Notes under the pieces: generated by a model
The model's database searches: none
Told to the model about the DNA's origin: nothing
The model's input: only the letters and a program-made list of their open reading frames with translations
Shown here: positions 50,659-57,804 of the stretch, in pieces
Numbering within the stretch: the stretch's first letter is position 1
Layout of the letters: every line of letters starts with the position of its first letter
Translations under genes and position numbers: made by a program
Assembly: GCA_942491525.1 (NCBI GenBank)
Contig: CALOBW010000019.1
Coordinates: 1 to 64,000 of the forward strand
Length of the DNA: 64,000 nucleotides
Source of the DNA: CAYWBU01 sp942491525
Lineage (GTDB): Bacteria; Desulfobacterota; Desulfomonilia; UBA1062
Reading direction: 5' to 3'

Positions 50659-52522
50659 TGGCCGGCCTGCCCAGGGGGTAGAATGAGATCGAGATCAAGG
50701 CGGTCAGGAAGAATAGAAAGGCCGCCGCCACAAAGCCCAGGTAGAAGGATGAGTCCAGCCCGCGGGTGATGACCATGAAGACGATGTAGGCGCCGATGGA
50801 GTTGGCCACCAGTTCGCCGCTCTTGGTGCCCAGGGCCTCCATGCCGAAGTAGATGGCTTCGCGGCGGTAGCCGTAGAGCTTCTCGTCCTCGTCGATGATC
50901 TCACCTAAGAGCGGGCGGTAGCCTGTCAGCAGGAAGGCCGCCGGGATACCCATCAGGGCGTAGAGGATGAAGGCCCAGATGACCGGGGTCGGGAAGTTGA
51001 TCATCAGCGGGGCGATCTGCTCCTGCAGCAGCATGAGCTTCTCATCGCTCAGCTCATTGAACCAGTCGGGGGTGGCGATCCGGGCCAGGAGACCCTGTTC
51101 CTCGGGCGTCAGCTTCGCGTACTGCTGCAGAATCTCCAGGTCGCGGCGCAGCTCATACTTGGTGTGCTGCTCCAGCAGCGGCAGCAGGCCGCTGAACTGG
51201 CTGAAACGCTCCGGCTGACTGACGGCCATGGTTGTCCAGTCGCTGCTGGAGAAGAGCTCCAGCTGCACGATCTGGGAATCGCTGAGGCGGAAGCTTGAGA
51301 AGTCGGCCATGCCGGTGCCGCCGCTCCTGCTTAAGGCCTCCTTCTCCTCATCCAGGGGCGCATGCCTGAACCTGAGCCACCAGCAGATGTCGCATAACTG
51401 CTCCTTCTGTCCACTGAAGGCCAGCAGGTCGCCGCTGCTGTTGAGCTGGCTGATCAGGCGGTAGTCGGCGATCTTATCTTCAAACTTGCTGATGTTGCTC
51501 TGCATGGGGAAGGAGGGTAAACTTTTGGTGAAGAACATCAGCGGCATCACGATCAGGGCCATGGCCAGCGCCATCTGGTAGGTGCGCTTGAGGCCGAAGC
51601 GGCGCAGCACTTTGGGGGTGATGGGAAAAAAGGCGGCCGCCGTCAGAATGATCAGGGCGAACATGATGCTGCTCTCGGTTTCGCCCACCTCGAAGAATGA
51701 GCGCCCCATGTAGGGGATGCCGAGCATGATGCAGGAGAAGGTGATGCGCACCGAGGCCATCAGGAAGAGGTAGGGGATGAAGGCGCGGTTCTTGAAGGTC
51801 AGCAGCATGGCCTCGCTGAACTTGAAGGGCACCACCTCGGCCTCGTCCTGCAGCTCCTCCTTGATGCCCCAGGTGGCGATGTAGAAGCTCAGGGCGCCGG
51901 TCACGGCATAGATGATGGCCGCCACCTGGAAGCCGTTGAGGCTCAGGCCGCCGAGGCTTAATCCCTGTTTGTCAAAGGCCTCGATGATCATGCCGGCCGT
52001 GATGGTTGAGACCAGCAGGGCCAGCACCTCAAAGTAGGACATGTAGACCGAGGAGCGCATGCGCGAGCTCTCGGTGTGGAAGAGCTGGGGGTGCAGCGCC
52101 AGGTAGGGGGCCACCACTACTGTGTAGAAGATCCAGACGCCCACGACGCCCAGGCTGAACCAGGCCGCATTGAGCAGGGAGTGGCCCGGGGTCAGCGGGA
52201 ACCAGATCATGATGCAGAAGAAGGTCAGCGGCAGGGTGCCGTAAATTATGAAGGGTTTGCGCCTGCCCATGGGGTGCCTGCACTTGTCGCTCAGATAGGT
52301 CACCACCGGATCGGCGATCACGTCCACGATGCGGCCCAGGTTCCTGATCAGGATGAAGACCCCGATGTGCAGCAGGACCGGGTAGCCCAGGGCCTGGCGC
52401 TCCAGCGGCGGATAGTAGTAGTACATCAGCCAGGTGGTCACGGTGGCGATGACCATGTTGACGCCGTACATGCCCATACTGTACTGGATGGTGCGCCCCA
52501 GGCTCGGTTCAGCTCTCTTCAT
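50651..52522 (-). CDS. GPH-type (MFS_2) sugar transporter with large central insertion
   Basis: A 623-residue inner-membrane transporter, about 160 residues longer than typical GPH-family glycoside:cation symporters. The N-terminal half (about 1-335) is normal: DPVVTYLSDKCRHPMGRRKPFI is the conserved loop 2-3, and PYLALHPQL is also typical. Helices then stop at about 340 and a polar segment (about 345-505) with no membrane helix follows (for example KFEDKIADYRLISQL, LRRDLEILQQYAKLTPEEQG), before the last helices resume (VIWAFILYALMGIPAAFLL, GYRREAIYFGMEALGTKSGE). A strong AAGGAGG precedes the ATG. It lies between two deacetylase genes and is the only transporter of the operon. Confidence 0.88.
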   Translation of the reverse strand: MKRAEPSLGRTIQYSMGMYGVNMVIATVTTWLMYYYYPPLERQALGYPVLLHIGVFILIRNLGRIVDVIADPVVTYLSDKCRHPMGRRKPFIIYGTLPLTFFCIMIWFPLTPGHSLLNAAWFSLGVVGVWIFYTVVVAPYLALHPQLFHTESSRMRSSVYMSYFEVLALLVSTITAGMIIEAFDKQGLSLGGLSLNGFQVAAIIYAVTGALSFYIATWGIKEELQDEAEVVPFKFSEAMLLTFKNRAFIPYLFLMASVRITFSCIMLGIPYMGRSFFEVGETESSIMFALIILTAAAFFPITPKVLRRFGLKRTYQMALAMALIVMPLMFFTKSLPSFPMQSNISKFEDKIADYRLISQLNSSGDLLAFSGQKEQLCDICWWLRFRHAPLDEEKEALSRSGGTGMADFSSFRLSDSQIVQLELFSSSDWTTMAVSQPERFSQFSGLLPLLEQHTKYELRRDLEILQQYAKLTPEEQGLLARIATPDWFNELSDEKLMLLQEQIAPLMINFPTPVIWAFILYALMGIPAAFLLTGYRPLLGEIIDEDEKLYGYRREAIYFGMEALGTKSGELVANSIGAYIVFMVITRGLDSSFYLGFVAAAFLFFLTALISISFYPLGRPANE

Positions 52523-52533
52523 GATAAACCTCC

Positions 52534-53295
52534 TTAATAGTCAACAGCTTCGGGAAAGGCGTGCAGCATGTAGGTCGGATTGAGCACCTTGAAGCCTTCG
52601 CCGAATTCAAAATCATGTCTGGCGGCCAGTTTCTGTGATCTGAGCTGGTCATAGAGTTTCAGGCCGGCGAGCATCTCATCAGTGAACTGCGACCTGTGCG
52701 CGGCAATGGCTCTGAACTTGCGCTCGCGCTGTTGGCTGACGTCGATGATCGTATTGGGCTTGGCCGTGAAGCTGAAGGCCGCCCCCGTGATCTCATAGGG
52801 TTCAAAATCCTCATCTGCCGGTGTCTTGATGAAGGGAAAGTTGAAGAGCAGCAGGGCCTCGCTGGTTGCCAGACCGCACTTGACATGGTCCTGGTGGGCC
52901 TCATAGGGCAGCCAGGGGTCGACGGTCATGATGAAGTCCGGCCTGAGCCTACGGATGTGCTCAATGATCCGGTTGCGCACCGCATGCAGGGACCAGTCGC
53001 CGGCGTCGGGTGCATTCAGCCAGTAGTAGTCATTGATGCCCAGAATTTTGCCGGCCGCCATCTGCTCCGCCTGGCGCTGCTTCTCGCGCCGCTGGCTGTC
53101 TTGAAGGGCGCTGTCCATGAAGCCGGCCGTATCGTCGGTCACGGTCAGGTAGCTGATCGCGGTGCCGTTGTCCGCCAGTCTGGCCAGGGTGCCGCCGGCG
53201 CTGATATCCATGTCGTCGGGGTGGGGCTGGACGCAGAGCAGGCGTCTGGCCTGGTTGAGATCGGGTTTGGGCAGCAGCTCTTCTATGGTCATCAT
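52534..53295 (-). CDS. PIG-L/LmbE-family N-deacetylase (second copy)
   Basis: A 253-residue zinc deacetylase with the canonical motif QPHPDDMDISAGGTLARL (HPDD about 25-28) and the distal zinc ligand region EAHQDHVKCG (HxxH). TDDTAGFMD and RQAEQMAAGKILGI are family-typical, as in MshB and BshB. It would remove an N-acyl group from an amino sugar inside the cell. The start overlaps the GH4 gene stop (ATGA), after GGAGGC. Confidence 0.9.
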   Translation of the reverse strand: MMTIEELLPKPDLNQARRLLCVQPHPDDMDISAGGTLARLADNGTAISYLTVTDDTAGFMDSALQDSQRREKQRQAEQMAAGKILGINDYYWLNAPDAGDWSLHAVRNRIIEHIRRLRPDFIMTVDPWLPYEAHQDHVKCGLATSEALLLFNFPFIKTPADEDFEPYEITGAAFSFTAKPNTIIDVSQQRERKFRAIAAHRSQFTDEMLAGLKLYDQLRSQKLAARHDFEFGEGFKVLNPTYMLHAFPEAVDY

Positions 53296-54554
53296 GCCTC
53301 CATTCGGGTCTGGAAGTTGAAGTTGTTGGCCTGTTTGAGCTCACACCAGAGGTTGTTGAGATCCTGCTCCTGGGGGCCCAGGGGGTGCACCAGCATGGCC
53401 TGTTTGATCAGATTCTCATCCGCCCCCAGATAGCCCTCGATGGTCAGACGCTCAAAACTCTTGATGGTGGTGATCAGCCCCCTGGTGGCGCTGTGGGCCC
53501 GGCCCATGGCTATGGTCTCGGGTCCCGCATTTGTGATTCTGACCGGGATCTCCATGACGAAGTCATGCGGCAGGTCGCTGATGGCGCCCATGTTGCGCGT
53601 GTTGATGATCCTGACCTGCCGGTCATCGCTGATCAGGCTCTGGATCAGTTCGCCGGCCACCCTCGAGTACATGAAGCCGCCGCGCTGGGAGAGCGCCGGC
53701 GGGATGGTTTGGCGGCCATCTTCGCGGTAGAGGCGCAGCAGGTCGGCTTCGATTGTGCGGATAATTTCGCCGCGGGTGCCGGTATCCCGGCTCTCCTCGA
53801 GGGCGTGGTCCAGCATGCGCCGGCTGTTGTAGTAGTAGCGCAGATAGGGGTTGGGCAGCAGGCCCATGCTCAGGATGAAGTCCTGATCGTAGTCCAGGTC
53901 CGGGATGTTCTGCATGTTGAGCCTGATCTGATCCAGCAGTTCAAGCGTGCGGTCGCTGCCGTCAACCGTGACCCCGTCGACCCAGCTGAGGTGGTTGAGG
54001 CCGTAGTAGCGTAGGAAGATGTCGTCACTCTTGAAGATTTTTGAGGCCTGCAGCCTGAACTCCACCGGGCAGTTGCAGAGCCCGATGCAGCGTTCATAGT
54101 CCAGATAGTTGATGATGAACTCGCTCAGGAGACCGGCCGGGTTGGTGAAGTTGATGATCCAGGCGCTGTTGGAGTGGCGGCGGATGAGTTCAACATAGTC
54201 CCGGATGATGGGCATGGCGCGCAGGGCACAGGCCATGCCGCCCATGCCGGTGGTCTCCTGGCCGATCAGCTCGTATCTCAGCGGAATCTTCTCATCTTGG
54301 ATGCGCCCCTCAAGGCCGCCGGGCCTGAACTGGTGCAGCACAAAGTCGGCCCCCTCAATGGCTTCAACTGGATCGGTGGTGGCCGTCAGCCTGGTTGGAC
54401 TCTTGAGCCGTTTCAGGATGCGCCCGCAGAAGCTGCTCAGGATCTCGAGCCTGCCCTCATCGATGTCCAGCAGCGCAATCTCATCCACGGGCATCAGGCC
54501 CTCGATCAGCTCCGGGGTGTAGGTGCTGCCGGCACCGATAATTGTAATCTTCAT
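53292..54554 (-). CDS. GH4 family NAD-dependent 6-phospho-glycosidase-like enzyme
   Basis: A 420-residue glycoside hydrolase family 4 protein. The NAD-binding start ITIIGAGSTYTPELIEGL (about 3-20) is typical of LicH-type 6-phospho-beta-glucosidases. FRPGGLEGRIQDEKIPL, GQETTGMGGMACALRAMP and INFTNPAGL follow. The metal ligands should be Cys160 or Cys162 (GLCNCP) and His188 (GLNHLSW). The mechanism uses transient oxidation at C3 and needs NAD and Mn2+. Family members usually act on glycosides carrying a 6-phosphate. Here the only obvious phosphorylating enzyme is the downstream-encoded BadF-type kinase, since there is no PTS. Confidence 0.9.
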   Translation of the reverse strand: MKITIIGAGSTYTPELIEGLMPVDEIALLDIDEGRLEILSSFCGRILKRLKSPTRLTATTDPVEAIEGADFVLHQFRPGGLEGRIQDEKIPLRYELIGQETTGMGGMACALRAMPIIRDYVELIRRHSNSAWIINFTNPAGLLSEFIINYLDYERCIGLCNCPVEFRLQASKIFKSDDIFLRYYGLNHLSWVDGVTVDGSDRTLELLDQIRLNMQNIPDLDYDQDFILSMGLLPNPYLRYYYNSRRMLDHALEESRDTGTRGEIIRTIEADLLRLYREDGRQTIPPALSQRGGFMYSRVAGELIQSLISDDRQVRIINTRNMGAISDLPHDFVMEIPVRITNAGPETIAMGRAHSATRGLITTIKSFERLTIEGYLGADENLIKQAMLVHPLGPQEQDLNNLWCELKQANNFNFQTRMEA

Positions 54555-55522
54555 GTCACCTTCTGCAGATATGAGTTGATCAGCCGGGTGCTGAACTTCT
54601 CAGTCAGGCTGATGTCGCTCTGTTCATAGGCGAAGAAGAGCGCCCCCAGGGCCGGATCCCACTCGGGGATGATGATCTCCAGGTCGTAGCGGTGGTGCAG
54701 GGCGTTTTGAAGCATCTGCATCAGCGGTTCATAACGCTGCTTGAAGACCGAACCCTCCAGCACCAGTTTGAAGTGGCCCTCCTCGGCAAAGAGCGAGGTG
54801 TAGAACTCATGCACGATGTCCAGCACCTCCTGGGCCAGGCTCCAGGTGATCTCGAGGGCCTTGCCGTCGCCCAGGCGCGCACACTCGAAGAGGGCCTGGA
54901 TGATGGTGTTGAGGGTGGCCGGGGTCATCTCCTCATTGGTGATATCCTCGACCTGTTTTAAGCCGAGGGCCTCGGGGATGCGCCGCCCCAGCAGGCTGGG
55001 GTAGCCGCGGCCGTCTTCGGAACGCACCGCCGCGCTGCAGGCGTAGCCGGCGATCAGTTCGGCGCCCAGGTTGTCGCCGGTCAGGGGCGAGAGCCCGCCG
55101 ATGCGCTTGAAGCAGCCCTTGGAGTTGCAGGCAAAGTTGGTGTTGCCGGTGCCGCAGGTGATGACCATGCCGTGGCCGTCGATGGTGCCGCTCTTGAGCG
55201 CGATCAGGCCGTCATTTTCAAAGTCAAACTTGGTCCGGGGGGTCAGGCTCTTGTAGAGGGCGTAGAGCTGGCGGAAGTCATCTTCGGTGTCGGCCCCGGC
55301 CGCGCCGTAGTAGATCGACTTGATGGCGTCGGTGCTGATCTTCTCGTTGCTGCAGACCTGGCTGATGCCCTTGCTGATGATCCTGCCGGCCAGTTCCAGG
55401 CCGTAGATCTCATGACTGGCGCTCTGATCCTGGTGGATCTGGCGCACATTGCCCTGTTTGTCGGCCAGTACAAAGGCGGTCTTGGTGCCGCCGATATCAA
55501 CTCCGAGGTAGTAGTCTGGCAT
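54551..55522 (-). CDS. BadF/BadG-type ATPase, probable N-acetylhexosamine kinase
   Basis: A 323-residue ASKHA-fold ATPase. The phosphate-1 motif is YLGVDIGGTKTAFVLADKQG (about 4-23), phosphate-2 is VITCGTGNTNFAC (about 134-146), and KLVLEGSVFKQ is the adenosine-type motif. In this group, N-acetylglucosamine kinase is the usual sugar enzyme. It is coupled to the GH4 gene (ATGA overlap), so the kinase probably supplies the 6-phosphorylated sugar for GH4. Benzoyl-CoA-reductase-activator function is unlikely because the cluster-binding Cys motif is absent. Confidence 0.85.
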   Translation of the reverse strand: MPDYYLGVDIGGTKTAFVLADKQGNVRQIHQDQSASHEIYGLELAGRIISKGISQVCSNEKISTDAIKSIYYGAAGADTEDDFRQLYALYKSLTPRTKFDFENDGLIALKSGTIDGHGMVITCGTGNTNFACNSKGCFKRIGGLSPLTGDNLGAELIAGYACSAAVRSEDGRGYPSLLGRRIPEALGLKQVEDITNEEMTPATLNTIIQALFECARLGDGKALEITWSLAQEVLDIVHEFYTSLFAEEGHFKLVLEGSVFKQRYEPLMQMLQNALHHRYDLEIIIPEWDPALGALFFAYEQSDISLTEKFSTRLINSYLQKVT

Positions 55523-55533
55523 AGCTGCTCCTT

Positions 55534-56523
55534 TCAGATTTCAACGGCCTCTTTGCTGGCGGCGGATTGGTAGGCGGCATCGAGGATCTGCATCACGACC
55601 TGACCCTCCTGCACGCCCGGGCTGGGGGTCTTCTGCTCCCGCAGGCACTCGATGAAGTGGGCCATCTGGGCATCGTAGATGCTCTGGTCGCAGTGCTCCT
55701 GGCGCTGCTCGATGTGGGGGATGAACTCGCCGTTGGCCGGTCCCAGGGCCAGCTTGAGCTTGGTGGGGAAGAGGCTGGCGTAGCCCTTGGTGCCGTAGAT
55801 GCGGGTGGCGGCCTCGGGCCCGTCCATGTGGGGCTGCCACCAGCCGCTCTCGATCAGCGAGGTGGCGCCGTTGTTCCAGCTGATCATGACTATGCCGGTG
55901 TCGTCCACATCGTAAGAGCCCATGTAGGTGCCGATCTGGGCATAGACCCGGGTCGGCATGGGGTCGCCCATGATGTAGCGCACCGTGTCGATGGCGTGTA
56001 CGCCCATGTCGGCCAGGGCCCCGCCGCCGGCCAGCTCGCGTTTGGTGAACCAGCCCTCGGGCCCCCAGTTGACATGGATGCCGAAGCCCTTGGTCTTGGT
56101 GATGCGCCCCAGCTGGCCCGAGTGCACCAGCTGGCGGATGTAGTTGACCTCGACATCGAAGCGCCACATGTGGCCCACCATCAGGATGCCGGGCAGCTCC
56201 AGCAGCTCGCGGCCCTCAGCTGAGTTCATGGCCAGGGGCTTCTCCTGGAAGACGGCCTTGCCCTTGTTCATGAAGGCCTTGGTGTAGGGGGCGTGGAACT
56301 TGTTGGGGATGCCCATGACCACCGCATCGATGTCGTTGCGTTCCACCAGGGCCAGCGGCTCGCTTGAGGCCTCCCTGATGCCGTGGCGTCTGGCAAAGGC
56401 GTCGGCTTTTTCCTGCCTGGCCGAGGCCACCGCCACAATCTCGACCCCGGGCAATTTTTGAAGCGCCCGGGCGTGGTAGTCGTTGATGAAGCCGGACCCG
56501 ATCAGGGCGATGCGCTCAGCCAT
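55534..56523 (-). CDS. Gfo/Idh/MocA-family sugar dehydrogenase
   Basis: A 329-residue NAD(P)-dependent oxidoreductase. It has a Rossmann start ALIGSGFINDYHARAL, EKPLAMN (catalytic-Lys motif EKP) and GGGALADMGVHAIDTVRYIM of the C-terminal substrate domain. Substrates of this family are sugars and cyclitols, often oxidised to 3-keto forms. Start: ATG 56523 follows GGAGAGC and overlaps the DegT stop by 8 bases; a longer frame begins at 56538. The DegT-Gfo/Idh pairing recurs in 3-amino-sugar metabolism, where the dehydrogenase makes the keto group that the transaminase exchanges. Confidence 0.9.
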   Translation of the reverse strand: MAERIALIGSGFINDYHARALQKLPGVEIVAVASARQEKADAFARRHGIREASSEPLALVERNDIDAVVMGIPNKFHAPYTKAFMNKGKAVFQEKPLAMNSAEGRELLELPGILMVGHMWRFDVEVNYIRQLVHSGQLGRITKTKGFGIHVNWGPEGWFTKRELAGGGALADMGVHAIDTVRYIMGDPMPTRVYAQIGTYMGSYDVDDTGIVMISWNNGATSLIESGWWQPHMDGPEAATRIYGTKGYASLFPTKLKLALGPANGEFIPHIEQRQEHCDQSIYDAQMAHFIECLREQKTPSPGVQEGQVVMQILDAAYQSAASKEAVEI

Positions 56524-57793
56524 CTTGCAGCTCTCCAATGTTATCCCTGATCTTTAAAATGGCAGCTGCTATCAGATCCGCGTCCCGGCGGCCGCCCATC
56601 AGGATGCTGTGGTGGAAGACCACCGCCTCATCGCGGTAGACCTTTTCGCAGACCGGCAGGCTGAAGCGGCGCGGGTCGATGGCGGCCCAGTGCTCGTCGC
56701 TGATGCGGTAGCGCCTCTTGGTCAGCGGCCGGTAGAGCGAGCAGTCATTCAGCGGCGTATAGCAGGACTCCACCACGCAGCCCAGCTCGCCCATCAGGGC
56801 CGCTCTGAACCTTTCCGCCGGCAAGTTATCGAAGGCCTTTTGATCGTAGCTGAAGGCAAAGTTGAAGTAGGCCTGACGCGTGGTGCGCCCGTCGCGCGCA
56901 ATCGGCCTGATGCCCTCGATCTCGGCCAGCCGGGAGTTGAGGTAGGTCGCGTTTAGATCGCGCAGGCTGGTCTGATCGGGCAGCCGCTTGAGCCCCTCCA
57001 GCAGGATCGCGGCCTGGAAGTCGCTGATGCGGTAGTTGCCCGACTGGATCAGGTCTCCCTCATCGGCATACTGGCCGCTGCCCTTGTCAAAGTCGGCGGC
57101 GCCCTCGGGCCGGCGCCCGCAGTTCCTTAGCGCATCCAGCCTGACCCAGAGCTTGGGGTCGTCGGTAACCAGGGCTCCGCCTTCGCCGGCGGTCATGACC
57201 TTGGAGAGCTGCATGCTGAAGCTGCCGATGTGGCCGATGCTGCCCACCTTGCACCCGCGCCACTCGGAACCGTGCTGGTGGGCGCAGTCCTCGATCACCT
57301 TGAGGTCGTGGCGTTCGGCAATCTGCATGATGGCGTCCATGTCGGCGATCGCGCCGTAGAGATGGACCGGAATGATCGCCTTGGTGCGCGGGGTGATGGC
57401 ATTCTCGATGGCCGTCGGATCGATGCACCAGGAGTTGGGGTCGATATCAACCAGGATCGGCACGGCATTGACGTCCAGCACGGCTGCGGCCGTGGCCTGC
57501 CAGGTGCAGCCGGGCACGATCACCTCGTCGCCGTAGCCGATGTCAAGGGCCTCCAGGGCCAGCTGCAGGGTGATGGTGCCGTTGGCTGCGGCCAGGGCGA
57601 AGCGTGTGCCGCAGAAGTGGGCCCAGCGGTCGATGAAGGCCCTCTCCTTGGGCCCGTTGTAGGACCAGATGCCGCTCTCCAGCACCTCGTTGAGGGCCGC
57701 TTTCTCGGCCTCATCCCAGATGGGCCACTTGGGCCAGGGGTTATCAAGCACGTTGCGCAGGGGGCTGCCGCCGTTGATTGCAAGTTCAGGCAT
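56516..57793 (-). CDS. DegT/DnrJ/EryC1-family PLP aminotransferase
   Basis: A 425-residue sugar or cyclitol aminotransferase. The PLP lysine is Lys198 in QLSKVMTAGEGG. PGCTWQATAAAV (about 94-105), VHLYGAIADM and IEDCAHQHGS are the usual cofactor-binding segments. It resembles AHBA-synthase/NtdA/cyclitol aminotransferase types more than nucleotide-sugar enzymes, but this is a weak impression. In a degradative operon it could run in reverse and remove the amine from a 3-amino sugar onto 2-oxoglutarate or pyruvate. GAGGAGG precedes the ATG. It lies 11 bases after the ceramidase-like gene. Confidence 0.9.
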   Translation of the reverse strand: MPELAINGGSPLRNVLDNPWPKWPIWDEAEKAALNEVLESGIWSYNGPKERAFIDRWAHFCGTRFALAAANGTITLQLALEALDIGYGDEVIVPGCTWQATAAAVLDVNAVPILVDIDPNSWCIDPTAIENAITPRTKAIIPVHLYGAIADMDAIMQIAERHDLKVIEDCAHQHGSEWRGCKVGSIGHIGSFSMQLSKVMTAGEGGALVTDDPKLWVRLDALRNCGRRPEGAADFDKGSGQYADEGDLIQSGNYRISDFQAAILLEGLKRLPDQTSLRDLNATYLNSRLAEIEGIRPIARDGRTTRQAYFNFAFSYDQKAFDNLPAERFRAALMGELGCVVESCYTPLNDCSLYRPLTKRRYRISDEHWAAIDPRRFSLPVCEKVYRDEAVVFHHSILMGGRRDADLIAAAILKIRDNIGELQDG

Positions 57794-57804
57794 AATCTCC
57801 TCCT

